Counted from the first letter of the stretch, positions 43,164 to 52,080 are shown. The stretch is 64,000 nt of DNA from Sphaerisporangium melleum (GCF_014646695.1 NZ_BMNT01000035.1:43097-107096), one strand, 5' to 3'. Notes: generated from the letters alone by a model not told the origin. Numbers and translations are program-made.

Positions 43164-43916
43164 TCACTCCGCCGGCCGCCGCGCTTCCCGAACCACTCGT
43201 GCCTGCTCGTTCGCGAGAACGCTTGCACGCACGAGCACCTCCAGCTGGGCGGGGTTGTACAGCTCCACGACGGCGTCGACGAAGGTCTGCTGCGTGACGT
43301 GTTCGCTTTTCGACAGGTGCGGGACCGGATCGCTCAGCCACGGATAGTCCAGGAGGTTCTGGGTCAGGACCTCCGCGAGCCGTTCGATGAGAAACCGCTT
43401 CGCCTCCTCGTCCGCGTCGGCAGGGAGCGCCCCGAGCTCGGCACCGATGGCGCCGGAATCCGACTCCACCATCTTCCGCAGGTCCGCGAGCGCGTCCTCG
43501 TCGTACAACTGCGTGGAGATGTGAATGATCGAGCTGTCCGCTTCCGAGAGCCGAGACGCCACGGCTGCGAATCCGGCCGGGGAGTCCACCGGAGCGTCGT
43601 CGCGAAGGATCACGGCGATGTCGGCCCGTGCCCGCTCCAGCCGCTCGATGCTCGCCTGCAGATTTCGGTCGAGCTCGCGTAGAGCATCCGGTGTGTTGTC
43701 ATCGCCGGCGCTCACCGCACCGATCTGTGCAAGGGGCACACCGAGATCGGCGAGACGTCGGATGCGCAGAAGTCTCACCAGGTGCCGCACCTCATACTGC
43801 TTGTATCCGTTGTAGCGGCGCTCAGGCTGTTCCAGCAGGCCGAGCCGGTGGTAGTGGCGGACGGTGTTCACCGTCGTGCCCGCCAGCTCGGCGAGCTCAC
43901 GCGTACTCCACGCCAT
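43164..43916 (-). CDS. MerR family transcriptional regulator
   Basis: 250 residues from ATG 43916 (GGAGAGGAAGC upstream). The N-terminal winged HTH is STRELAELAGTTVNTVRHYH and LGLLEQPERRYNGYKQYEV, with the coiled dimer helix near 80-110. The C-terminal ~140 residues are an all-helical effector domain without the Cys residues of metal sensors. It lies directly upstream of the GPP34 gene and its likely operator sits in the 75-bp gap between them. Longer upstream frames are Arg/Pro-rich and not credible. Confidence 0.9.
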   Translation of the reverse strand: MAWSTRELAELAGTTVNTVRHYHRLGLLEQPERRYNGYKQYEVRHLVRLLRIRRLADLGVPLAQIGAVSAGDDNTPDALRELDRNLQASIERLERARADIAVILRDDAPVDSPAGFAAVASRLSEADSSIIHISTQLYDEDALADLRKMVESDSGAIGAELGALPADADEEAKRFLIERLAEVLTQNLLDYPWLSDPVPHLSKSEHVTQQTFVDAVVELYNPAQLEVLVRASVLANEQARVVREARRPAE

Positions 43917-43958
43917 GCTGCTTCCTCTCCGCGCTCGGGCGACGTGTGGAGTTGGTGA

Positions 43959-44033
43959 ATGTCTCAATTCAACGCCACGGACGCCGCCTCGCTTCCGACA
44001 TCGACTGTCGGCGTCGCTCTTAGGCGGCGCTGA
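43959..44033 (+). CDS. Possible small ORF (24 residues)
   Basis: ATG 43959 with GGAG 7 nt upstream, encoding MSQFNATDAASLPTS... and ending ...RRR with TGA at 44031. It sits in the divergent region between the MerR gene and the kinase and is followed by a hairpin. No homology recognised; it may be chance. Confidence 0.25.
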   Translation: MSQFNATDAASLPTSTVGVALRRR

Positions 44034-44080
44034 TGGTTCGCGGGGCCGTGCCGCGCGGGGACGCCGACACCTGACGCTCT

Positions 44081-44109
44081 CGGCCCTCCGTCCTTGCGGC
44101 GGAGGGCCG
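44081..44109. terminator. 10-bp stem-loop in the MerR/kinase intergenic region
   Basis: CGGCCCTCCG (44081-44090) pairs exactly with CGGAGGGCCG (44100-44109). A terminator-like hairpin between divergent genes is odd unless something small is transcribed rightward before it. Further right, GGTTCATAGC occurs twice in tandem (44151-44170). Confidence 0.5.
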
Positions 44110-44181
44110 TTGCGCATGGGGCGATCTCGATAGGCTGACCGTCGCGTACAGGTTCATAGCGGTTCATAGCGGTAAGGCGAC

Positions 44182-46182
44182 GTGGTGAACAACCTAGGTC
44201 CGGACGACCCCCTCCAGATCGGCCGCTACCGGCTGCTCGGCCGGCTGGGCCAGGGCGGCATGGGCACGGTGTACCTCGGCCAGGACGACACCGGCCGGCG
44301 GGTCGCGGTCAAGGTGATCAACGCCGAGTACAGCAGGCACCAGCAGTTCCGGGTGCGCTTCCGCCGCGAGGCCGAGGCCGCCGGCCGGGTGCGCCGCTTC
44401 TGCACCGCCGCCGTGCTGGACGCCGACCTCGACGGCGAGCAACTCTACGTCGTCACCGAGTACGTCGACGGGCCCAACCTGTACGACGCCGTGCTCGCCT
44501 CCGGGCCGCTGCGCGGCTCCAGCCTGGACGCGCTGGCCGTCGGCGTCGCCACCGCCCTGACCGCGATCCACGGCGCGGGCATCGTGCACCGCGACCTCAA
44601 GCCGTCCAACGTGCTGCTCTCCCCGGTCGGGCCCCGGGTGATCGACTTCGGCATCGCCAGGGCGCTGGACACGCTGGACGGGGTCACCGGCACCGGCGAG
44701 CTGATGGGCACACCCCGGTACATGGCCCCGGAGGTGCTGCGCGGCGCGCCCGCCGCGCCCGCCTGCGACGTGTTCTCCTGGGGCGGCCTGGTGGCGTTCG
44801 CGGCGAGCGGGCGGCCCGCGTTCGGCGGCGACTCGATGCCCTCGATCATGTACCAGGTGCTCAACGGCGAGCCGTCGCTGGACGGCCTGGAGCCGCCGCT
44901 GCGCGACCTGGTGGCCGCCACCCTGAACAAGGACCCGGCGCGCCGGCCCACGGCCCAGCAGATCCTGGACCAGATGATCGGCCGGACGACCCCCGAACAC
45001 GCCCAGCACACCGTCCTGCAGACCTGGCAGGCCCAGCCCGTCTCCCCACCTCCGGCCGGGAGTCCCACCGCCCTCCCACCCACCCTCGCCGGCCCTGCGC
45101 CCACCATCGCGGGCTCTCCCCCCACCCATCCCTACACCGCCCAGCAGACCCTCGCCGCCCCACACAACGGCCCGGCCGGTGCAGGCCAGGGACCGATGGC
45201 TGGCGGCCACGGCGTACCGGCGGGTCAGACACAGGATGCTCCGGGCAGATGGCCGGGAACACCAGACGGCCACCTGCCGGGCGGGCCGACGGGTCAGGCG
45301 CCGGGAGCCCCGGGCATCCCCCGGCCAGGCGGACCGGTGGGCACGCAGGCGCTCGGTACGTCGTCCGCGGGCGGCCCGGGCACAGGCGTGCGGCGCGGGG
45401 TGCCGGCGGCGGGGCGCAAGTGGGTCGTGCTGGGTGGCCTGCTCGGCGTGGTCCTCGTGGTGGCGGGCGTACGCGCGCTGTTCGCGCCGCCCGGCCCGCC
45501 GGACGACCTCGGCTACCTCTACCGGGCCGACTTCAACGAGAGCGGCACCGGCTGGAGCGGCGGCGAGTACACCGGCAAGGAGTACGGCCGGTACGGCTAC
45601 GCGCCCGCCGGGTACTACGCCATCGACGTGGACGAGAAACAGGCCGAGCACATGGAGAAGGCCCCCCTGCCGTTCATCCCAGCGCAGCCGCCCACCCCCG
45701 ACCCGTCCGCCTCCCCCACACCGACGACCCCCGACCGGCTGCTGATCACCGTGACAGCGACGGCCCGGGCGGCCAAGGGACCCGGCGAGTACGGGCTGTT
45801 CTGCCGGGCCGACGCCCAGTACCCGCAGAGCCGGTACGAGTTCCTGCTGAACGCCGACGGCGAGGCGCGCATCCGCCGGGTGACCAAGGGCACCGGCGGC
45901 GATCTCACCCCACCGCTCGCGGTGGACGGCCTGGAGGCCGGCAAACCGGCGAAGGTGCAGGCCGAGTGCGCGTCGACCGGCGAGGGCGTGCGGCTGGCCC
46001 TGTGGGTGAACGGCGAGCGGGTGCAGTCCTACGTCGACAACTCGGGCAACCCGCCGTACCTGCCGAACGGCGACGTCGGCTTCCTCGCCCGCGTACCGGA
46101 GAAGTCGGGCGCGACCCTGCAGACCACCTTCGACGACTTCATCGTCCAAGGCCCCACCCCCGCCACCCCCAAACAGGGCTGA
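44182..46182 (+). CDS. Membrane Ser/Thr protein kinase (PknB-like) with extracellular C-terminal domain
   Basis: 666 residues. Kinase domain about 12-275: GQGGMGTVYLG, VAVKVI (catalytic Lys), HRDLKPSNV, VIDFGIA and GTPRYMAPEV. A Pro/Thr/Gly-rich linker (about 280-405) leads to one membrane helix (KWVVLGGLLGVVLVVAG). The outside part (about 435-660) begins DLGYLYRADFNESGTGWSGG and is interrupted by a Pro/Thr segment (TPDPSASPTPTTPD). It resembles a concanavalin/laminin-like beta domain rather than PASTA repeats. It probably senses an extracellular ligand. GTG 44182 is the first of two tandem GTGs. Confidence 0.92.
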   Translation: MVNNLGPDDPLQIGRYRLLGRLGQGGMGTVYLGQDDTGRRVAVKVINAEYSRHQQFRVRFRREAEAAGRVRRFCTAAVLDADLDGEQLYVVTEYVDGPNLYDAVLASGPLRGSSLDALAVGVATALTAIHGAGIVHRDLKPSNVLLSPVGPRVIDFGIARALDTLDGVTGTGELMGTPRYMAPEVLRGAPAAPACDVFSWGGLVAFAASGRPAFGGDSMPSIMYQVLNGEPSLDGLEPPLRDLVAATLNKDPARRPTAQQILDQMIGRTTPEHAQHTVLQTWQAQPVSPPPAGSPTALPPTLAGPAPTIAGSPPTHPYTAQQTLAAPHNGPAGAGQGPMAGGHGVPAGQTQDAPGRWPGTPDGHLPGGPTGQAPGAPGIPRPGGPVGTQALGTSSAGGPGTGVRRGVPAAGRKWVVLGGLLGVVLVVAGVRALFAPPGPPDDLGYLYRADFNESGTGWSGGEYTGKEYGRYGYAPAGYYAIDVDEKQAEHMEKAPLPFIPAQPPTPDPSASPTPTTPDRLLITVTATARAAKGPGEYGLFCRADAQYPQSRYEFLLNADGEARIRRVTKGTGGDLTPPLAVDGLEAGKPAKVQAECASTGEGVRLALWVNGERVQSYVDNSGNPPYLPNGDVGFLARVPEKSGATLQTTFDDFIVQGPTPATPKQG

Positions 46183-46197
46183 CCGCCGGCCGGCCGT

Positions 46198-47838
46198 TCA
46201 GGTGGTGACCGGCTGGGAGGCGGCGTGCTGGGCGGGGACCGGCAGCACCTGCTGCGCGGGCACCGGCTGGCGGGCGGGCATCGCCGGTTGGGCGGGTACC
46301 GGTGGCCGAGCGGGCATTGGCGCAGGCGCTTCCGGCTCCGGGGCGCGGTTGAGTTCGGCGGCGCGGGCGACCTCCTCGGCGATGACCTGCCGGGACGGCC
46401 AGGTCGTCACCGACACGGCCATCAGGAGCAGTCCGCACACCGCCCAGGCGCCGATGACGAGCGGCACGGGCAGCCGTTCGGCGAGCGCGCCGGCGACCAG
46501 TACGGCGACGGCGTGGGTGAGCTGGATGCCGCCCTGCATGATGCCGAACGCACGTGCCCGGTAGGCGTTCGGCAGCATCTGGACGAACAGCCCGTTCAGC
46601 GGGACCAGGACGGTGTTGACCGCCGCGGCGGCCAGCAGCACCAGCGCGAACGCCACCGCGAACGGCGGCGCGGCCAGCACGGGCACCAGCAGCAGCGGCG
46701 CGGCCAGCAACAGCGGCCGCAGCAGGCGCAGCCTCCGCTCGGGGCCGGTCATGCGGGTGACGACGGCCCCGAGCACCGCGCCGATCGGCGGGGCGGCCAT
46801 GAGCAGGCCGGTGACCTGCGAGCCGCCTCCGAAGGACGGCGCCCAGGCCGCGGCGAGCCCTTCGGGGACGATGATGATGCCGACGACGCTGAACACGACC
46901 ATGGCGGTGGGCCGCATCACCCGGTGCCCGAACACGAAGCCCAGGCCGTCGAACGTCTCCCGCAGCAGCGAGCGCCGCTCGGTGTGGACCACCGGCAGCG
47001 GCCGGGGACGCACGCCGCGCCACAGCAGCAGCGTCGAGGCGGCGTACGTGGCGGCGTTGATCACCAGTGCGGCGTGCGGATCGATGGCCGCGACCACGCC
47101 GCCCAGCGCGTACCCGGCGACCTGCGCGGACTGGCCGGCCATGTTCTGGAAGGACAGCCCGACGACGTACCGGTCGCCGGTGAGCAGTTGCGCGACCATG
47201 GCCGAGCGGGCGGCCTGGAACGGCGGGGTGAGCAGGGACGCGCCGAGGAGCAGCAGGAGCAGTACGGGCAGCGGCGTCGCGGGCAGGGCCATCAGCCCCA
47301 CCATCACCATCCGCGCGACATCACAGATGATCATTACGCGGCGGTAGGGGTAGCGTTCGGCCAGGGCGGCGAGCACCGGGCCGCCGGCCACCCAGGGCAG
47401 GTAGCTGATGGCGAAGCCGATGGCCGACAGCAGCACCGAGCCGGTGTTGCTGAACACCAGGAAGGCCACGGCGACCTTGGCGAAGTAGTCGCCCACCCAG
47501 GACAGTACGGCGGCACCGAACAGGGCGCGGTACTCGGCGACCCCGAACACGTCCCGGAACGTCGCCGGCCGGTCGTCCGTGGCCGTTACCCTGCCCGTAC
47601 GCCGATGCCTGCCTCTCCCCCGGCCCATGGCCCTCCGGGCCCGGCCCCCACCCGTGGCGGCGCCGCGCAAGGCTCGGCCGGCACCCGCGACGTGGGCGGT
47701 GCTCGCGGCCGGGACGGGGTCGGCGCCACCGTACGCGCGCCCCGTCGCCGCCGTGGTGTCCGTGACCGTCGGTGTGGCCGTCGCCGTCACCGGCCCGGGA
47801 CGATCCCCGGCCCCCGTCTCCTGAAGATCTTCGCTCAC
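46198..47838 (-). CDS. MFS transporter (enterobactin/macrolide exporter type)
   Basis: Up to 546 residues. From about 90 there are 12 membrane segments of the MFS_3/EntS group (YRALFGAAVLSWVGDYFAKV, ALAERYPYRRVMIICDVARM). The C-terminus is a soluble Pro/Ala/Gln tail with repeats of PVPAQ and MPARQ. The first ~80 residues are Gly/Ala/Arg-rich; ATG 47628 (preceded by GGAGGG at short spacing) is an alternative that removes most of it. GTG 47838 has GAGG upstream and overlaps the stop of a 48-codon ORF. Probably a drug or siderophore exporter. Ends 15 bp from the convergent kinase gene. Confidence 0.85.
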   Translation of the reverse strand: MSEDLQETGAGDRPGPVTATATPTVTDTTAATGRAYGGADPVPAASTAHVAGAGRALRGAATGGGRARRAMGRGRGRHRRTGRVTATDDRPATFRDVFGVAEYRALFGAAVLSWVGDYFAKVAVAFLVFSNTGSVLLSAIGFAISYLPWVAGGPVLAALAERYPYRRVMIICDVARMVMVGLMALPATPLPVLLLLLLGASLLTPPFQAARSAMVAQLLTGDRYVVGLSFQNMAGQSAQVAGYALGGVVAAIDPHAALVINAATYAASTLLLWRGVRPRPLPVVHTERRSLLRETFDGLGFVFGHRVMRPTAMVVFSVVGIIIVPEGLAAAWAPSFGGGSQVTGLLMAAPPIGAVLGAVVTRMTGPERRLRLLRPLLLAAPLLLVPVLAAPPFAVAFALVLLAAAAVNTVLVPLNGLFVQMLPNAYRARAFGIMQGGIQLTHAVAVLVAGALAERLPVPLVIGAWAVCGLLLMAVSVTTWPSRQVIAEEVARAAELNRAPEPEAPAPMPARPPVPAQPAMPARQPVPAQQVLPVPAQHAASQPVTT

Positions 47839-47981
47839 CGGCGCTCAGTCCTCGCGTTCCAGGTCGCAGGTGGCGCGGCGCGGCTGGGGAAGCCCGCGTC
47901 GCGCCTGTCCGATCCGCGTAGCCCCCCACGACGCCCTGACGCTTTCCTCCGCTTCGACAGAGCGAGGCTACAAAGAGTCAT
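47835..47981 (-). CDS. Possible leader ORF of the MFS gene (48 residues)
   Basis: ATG 47981, MTLCSLALSKRRKASG..., Arg-rich, ending with a TGA that overlaps the MFS GTG as GTGA. That overlap is the same coupling used by real gene pairs in this window. No Shine-Dalgarno precedes the ATG, so it may be chance. Together with the upstream hairpins it could be a translational attenuator. Confidence 0.35.
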   Translation of the reverse strand: MTLCSLALSKRRKASGRRGGLRGSDRRDAGFPSRAAPPATWNARTERR

Positions 47982-48199
47982 GATTGCAGGAGAAGATGGG
48001 ATTTAGGCGATATTAAGCTGCTTATGAGGTCCATAGCCTGGGGTTACCCCTATAGCCCCCTACGCCTACAAAGGGGGGTACGTACCCGCTAGTCCTTCTT
48101 TAAGGACTTATGCAGGGCGAAGCGACAGATGCCACAATTCACAAAGAATGACACCCGCATGTGCGCTCGTGGCGGCGGGCAGGACCGGCGGACCCCGCG
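47982..48199. other. AT-richer, hairpin-rich region between the MFS and GH1-LacI genes
   Basis: It has four consecutive stem-loops or dyads: GGGG-TTA-CCCC (48040-48050), CCCCCT/AGGGGG (48056-48061 with 48072-48077), GGGTACGTACCC (48076-48087) and AGTCCTT-CTTT-AAGGACT (48091-48108). The stretch 47980-48120 is clearly lower in GC than its surroundings. It could be the terminator of the GH1-LacI gene, an MFS leader RNA, or both. Confidence 0.45.
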
Positions 48200-50605
48200 T
48201 CAGGCGCTGCGGCGGACGATCAGTTCGGCGGGCAGGATCACCGAGGACGCCGGGCCGCCGTCCAGATTGCGGAGCAGGAGGCGGACGGCCGTGCGGGCCT
48301 GGTCGGCCGCGGGCATGCGGACCGTGGTGAGCGGGGGGACGGTGTACGAGGCGGCCTCGAGGTCGTCGAAGCCGACCACGGCGACCTCGTCCGGCACCCG
48401 CCGCCCCGCCTCGTGCAGGACGCTCAGCGCGCCGGCCGCCATCAGGTCGCCCGCCGCGAACACCGCGTCCAGCCCCGGATCGTCCTCCAGCAGCTCCCTC
48501 ATGGCCTGCGCGCCCGACGCCCGCGTGAGGTCGCCCGTCGCGATGACCGAGCGGCGCCCGGCCTCGCGCAGCGCCTCGCGGTAGCCCGCAAGGCGGTCTC
48601 GCGCGGCGGTGCTGTCCACCGGGCCGCAGATCATGGCGACCCGGCGGCGGCCCTGGGCGAGCAGGTGGTCGACCGCGGCCCGGGCCCCGCCCACGTCGTC
48701 GCCAGCCACGTACGGCACGGCCGGCGGCGCGGCGGGCCGTCCCAGCGCCACCATCGGGACGCCGGTGCGGGCGAGCGCGCTCAGCAGCGGGTCGGCGCCC
48801 GCCGTGGCCACGATCACGACCCCGTCGAGGTGCCCGGCGACGGCCTGCTCCTCCACCCGGAACCGGCTGCCCGGCGACCCCCCGAGCATGAGCATGACCC
48901 GTTTGCCCGCCGCCTCCAGCGCGTGACCCGCCGCCTGGACGACCGCCGCGAACGCCGGGTCGTCCGCCCCGCCGGGCGTACCGGGCACGACCAGGCCGAT
49001 CGTGTCGGTGCGCTGGGTGACCAGGGTGCGCGCCGCGGAGTTCGGCACGTAGCCGAGCTCGTTGACCACGTGCATGACGGTCTCGCGGAACTGGGGGCTC
49101 ACCGTCGCCTGGCCGTTGATCACCCGGGAGACGGTCGACCGGGACACCCCGGCCCGGGCGGCGACCTCCTCCAGGGTCGGCCGCCGGGCCCGTTCCTTCC
49201 ACAGCCCGTTGCGGCGGATCACCTCGCGGTACCACAGCCCGCTGTCCTTGAGCACCCGCCGCTGCGTGCCGAAATCGACGTGGACGATGCCGAACCGCTT
49301 GTTGTACCCCTCGGCCCACTCGAAGTTGTCCAGCAGCGACCAGACCAGGTAGCCGCGCAGATCGGCGCCGGCCTCGATCGCCGCGTGCGCCGCCCGCAGG
49401 TGGCTCTCCAGGAAGGCCGTACGGTCGGCGTCGTGCACGCGATCTCCGGAGACCACGTCGTCGAAGGCCGCGCCGTTCTCGGCGACCAGCAGGCCGACCC
49501 CGGGGTAGTCGCGGGTGAGCCGCAGCAGGAGCTGGGACAGGCCGGTCGGCACGATCGGCCAGCCGGTCGCGGTGGTCGGGGCGAAGGCGCCGGGGAACTC
49601 GATGTCCTCGGTGCCGGGATAGGCGGGGTTCGCCGGGGTGCCGGGCATCGACCGGACGACACACGGGGTGTAGTAGTTCACGCCCAGCAGGTCGATGGGC
49701 CGGCCGATCTCGGCCAGGTCGCCGTCCCTGATGTGGCCGAGCCCGGCCACCCGCTCGATGATGGGCAGCACCCGCGCGGGGTACTCCCCGCGTAACACCG
49801 GGTCGAGGAACTGCCGGTTGATCAGGGCGTCCACCCGGTCCACCGCCTCGGCGTCCTCCGGCGAGAGCGCGACGGCCGGGTCGTTCACCTGGCCGGGGGT
49901 CAGCACCGGGGCGAGGTTGACGTTCAGGGTGATCTGGGACGCGCCGCCCGCGCGCAGCACCCGCACCCCGAGGCCGTGGGCGAGCAGCAGGTGGTGGGCC
50001 GCGCGGAAGGCGTCCGCCCACGAGTTGCGGCCCGGCGCGTGCACACCGATGCCGTAGCCCAGCACGGACGCCACCCAGGGCTCGTTGACCGTCATCCAGG
50101 TGCGCACCCGGTCGCCGAGCCGGGCCTGCACGGTCTCGGCGTACTCGGCGAAGCGGTACGCCGTGTCGCGGTCGGTCCAGCCGCCGCGGTCCTCCAGCGC
50201 CTGCGGCAGGTCCCAGTGGTACAGCGCCGGGTACGGCTCGATGCCGGCCGCCAGCAGCCCGTCGACCAGGCGCTCGTAGAAGTCGAGCCCTGCCTGGTTG
50301 ACCGGCCCGGACCCGTCGGGCCGCACGCGTGTCCAGGCGATGGAGAACCGGTAGGCCGACAGCCCCAGCCGGTCCATCAGGCCGATGTCCTCGGCGTAGC
50401 GGTGGTAGTGGTCGCAGGCGGTGTCCCCGGTGCGCGCGTCGGCGATCGCGCCGGGCCTGCGCGAGAAGGTGTCCCAGATCGACACGCCCCGGCCGTCCGC
50501 CCGCGTGGCTCCCTCCACCTGGTAGGCCGCCGTGGCGGCCCCCCAGATGAACCCGTCGGGAAAGGCGAGCGTCTGCCCCCGCATCGCGGTGGTCGTCGCG
50601 GACAT
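48200..50605 (-). CDS. GH1 beta-glucosidase fused in frame to a LacI-family regulator
   Basis: 801 residues. Residues ~1-468 are a complete GH1 enzyme: DGFIWGAATAAYQVEGA, acid/base Glu in TVNEPW (about 170), nucleophile Glu in VAENGAAFDD (about 375), SLLDNFEWAEGYNKRFGIV, and the usual end WYREVIRRNGL. Without a stop or a credible new start the frame continues WKERARRPTLEEVAARAGVS into a complete LacI regulator (HTH, hinge TVSRVINGQATV, sugar-binding domain to ~801, ending ...DLEAASYTVPPLTTVRMP...). No signal peptide, so cytoplasmic. Relatives such as T. fusca BglC and CelR are separate genes. ATG 50605 (MSATTTAMRGQ); the ATG at 50584 is an alternative. Confidence 0.88.
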   Translation of the reverse strand: MSATTTAMRGQTLAFPDGFIWGAATAAYQVEGATRADGRGVSIWDTFSRRPGAIADARTGDTACDHYHRYAEDIGLMDRLGLSAYRFSIAWTRVRPDGSGPVNQAGLDFYERLVDGLLAAGIEPYPALYHWDLPQALEDRGGWTDRDTAYRFAEYAETVQARLGDRVRTWMTVNEPWVASVLGYGIGVHAPGRNSWADAFRAAHHLLLAHGLGVRVLRAGGASQITLNVNLAPVLTPGQVNDPAVALSPEDAEAVDRVDALINRQFLDPVLRGEYPARVLPIIERVAGLGHIRDGDLAEIGRPIDLLGVNYYTPCVVRSMPGTPANPAYPGTEDIEFPGAFAPTTATGWPIVPTGLSQLLLRLTRDYPGVGLLVAENGAAFDDVVSGDRVHDADRTAFLESHLRAAHAAIEAGADLRGYLVWSLLDNFEWAEGYNKRFGIVHVDFGTQRRVLKDSGLWYREVIRRNGLWKERARRPTLEEVAARAGVSRSTVSRVINGQATVSPQFRETVMHVVNELGYVPNSAARTLVTQRTDTIGLVVPGTPGGADDPAFAAVVQAAGHALEAAGKRVMLMLGGSPGSRFRVEEQAVAGHLDGVVIVATAGADPLLSALARTGVPMVALGRPAAPPAVPYVAGDDVGGARAAVDHLLAQGRRRVAMICGPVDSTAARDRLAGYREALREAGRRSVIATGDLTRASGAQAMRELLEDDPGLDAVFAAGDLMAAGALSVLHEAGRRVPDEVAVVGFDDLEAASYTVPPLTTVRMPAADQARTAVRLLLRNLDGGPASSVILPAELIVRRSA

Positions 50606-50932
50606 CCTCTGGAAACTCCCGTCTGCGGTCGTCGTGCCTGTCGTGTGCCCGCCACGGCCGGGACGTCCGATTGTGGCGCCCGGAGAACGGTGGAACGTGG
50701 CAGAGCCATTCTGTCCGCCCCTTCCCCGCCCGCGCACCCCGTGGCAGGTGCGAATGTGAGCACGATTATCAGCGGTGCGGGATCCGTCCGCGACCAGGCG
50801 GGAAACGAACGCCGATCTTGCCGGTGAATTCCGGTTCTCCGCGGGGAAAGCCCGTTCCGTATGGGAACAAGGGGCGCACCGCGGATGGTTGGCCATCGGC
50901 GAGCAGCGTCGATCGCGAAGGAGTCCAGCGGC
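50606..50932. other. 327-bp divergent region (GH1-LacI / quinone oxidoreductase)
   Basis: No TGGGAGCGCTCCCA-type CelR box was found. A dyad GTTCC-GTATG-GGAAC lies at 50854-50868, near the oxidoreductase start, and is a candidate operator. The oxidoreductase AAGGAG site is at its right end. No gene seen. Confidence 0.45.
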
Positions 50933-51895
50933 ATGCATGCAATCGTCGTCAACACCCCCGGCGGGTCGTCCGCGCTGACCTACGCCGAGGTGCCCGACCC
51001 GGTGCCCGGCCCCGGCGAGGTGCTGGTCGACCTCGACGCGAGCGGCGTGAACTTCATCGACGTGTACCAGCGCGAAGGGCGCTATCCGATCCCGGTGCCG
51101 TTCACCCTCGGGTCGGAGGGCGCGGGCACCGTGGCCGCCGTCGGGGAGGGCGTGACCGGCATCGCCACCGGCGACCGGGTCGGCTGGCAGGGCGTGCTCG
51201 GCGGGTACGCCGAGAAGGCCGTGATCCCGGCGGACCGGGCCATCCCGCTGCCGGACGGGCTGGCGTCCGACACGGCCGCCGCCGTGCTGCTGCAGGGCCT
51301 CACCGCCCACTACCTGGCCACCTCGACCTACCCGGTCCAGCCGGGGGACGAGGTGCTGGTGCACGCGGGCGCGGGCGGCATGGGGCTGCTGCTCACCCAG
51401 ATCGTCAAGCTGCGCGGCGGCCGGGTCATCTCCACGGTGTCCAGCGCCGAGAAGGAGAAGCTGGCCAAGGACGCAGGCGCCGACGAGGTGATCCGCTACG
51501 AGGGCTTCGCCGAGGCCGTGCGCGACCTCACCGGCGGCCGGGGCGTCCACGTGGTGTACGACGGCGTGGGCAAGACGACCTTCGACGGCAGCCTGGCCTC
51601 GCTGCGCCCGCGTGGCCTGCTCGCGCTGTACGGCGGGGCGAGCGGCGCGGTGCCGCCGTTCGACCCGATGCGGCTGAACCAGCTCGGCTCGCTGTTCCTG
51701 ACCCGGCCCACGCTGGGTCACTACGTCGCCACCCGCGAGGAGCTGCTCGCCCGGGCGGACGAACTGCTCGGCTGGGTGACCTCCGGCACCGTCAAGGTGC
51801 ACATCGGCGGCCGCTACCCGCTGGCCGAGGCGCGCCGCGCCCACGACGACCTCGAAGCCCGCCGCACCACCGGCAAACTCCTCCTCATCCCCTGA
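50933..51895 (+). CDS. Quinone oxidoreductase (zinc-independent MDR family, QorA-like)
   Basis: 320 residues from ATG 50933, with AAGGAG 9 nt upstream. MDR fold: PGPGEVLVDLDASGVNFID, VYQREGRYPIPVPFTLGSEG, cofactor motif LVHAGAGGMGLLLTQIVKL, YDGVGKTTFDGSLASLRPRG. The zinc ligands of alcohol dehydrogenases are absent, as in NADPH:quinone reductases. A longer frame from 50861 lacks homology before MHAIVVNT. No operon partner. Confidence 0.92.
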   Translation: MHAIVVNTPGGSSALTYAEVPDPVPGPGEVLVDLDASGVNFIDVYQREGRYPIPVPFTLGSEGAGTVAAVGEGVTGIATGDRVGWQGVLGGYAEKAVIPADRAIPLPDGLASDTAAAVLLQGLTAHYLATSTYPVQPGDEVLVHAGAGGMGLLLTQIVKLRGGRVISTVSSAEKEKLAKDAGADEVIRYEGFAEAVRDLTGGRGVHVVYDGVGKTTFDGSLASLRPRGLLALYGGASGAVPPFDPMRLNQLGSLFLTRPTLGHYVATREELLARADELLGWVTSGTVKVHIGGRYPLAEARRAHDDLEARRTTGKLLLIP

Positions 51896-52039
51896 CGAGA
51901 GCCGCCGGGGGCACACACTCACCCCGTGATGAGGTCAGCGCGGTCACATCACCCCGTCATGTGATGGAGTCACCGGGGCCCGCTCATGCCGTAATGGGTG
52001 TCACCGGGTCGGCTGATCGGCAGACCCGGTGCCCGCTCA

Positions 52040-52080
52040 CTCACCTCGGACCCGGGCACCCGGCTCACCTCGGACCCGGG
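52040..52080. repeat. Two direct copies of a 17-bp unit in a repeat-rich gap
   Basis: CTCACCTCGGACCCGGG occurs at 52040-52056 and 52064-52080. The surrounding 51896-52155 stretch is full of related GTCACCGGG/TCACATCACCCCG pieces. No function assigned. Confidence 0.7.

Noticed and set aside
49141..49215. Sequencing frameshift or missed stop between GH1 and LacI
   Set aside because: Both domains lie in the same frame with natural codon use through the joint, and neither domain lacks residues at the boundary. An in-frame fusion is the simpler reading, though resequencing is still worthwhile.
50606..50932. CelR-type operator (TGGGAGCGCTCCCA) in front of the GH1-LacI gene
   Set aside because: No match; only a weaker GTTCC-N5-GGAAC dyad nearer to the divergent gene.
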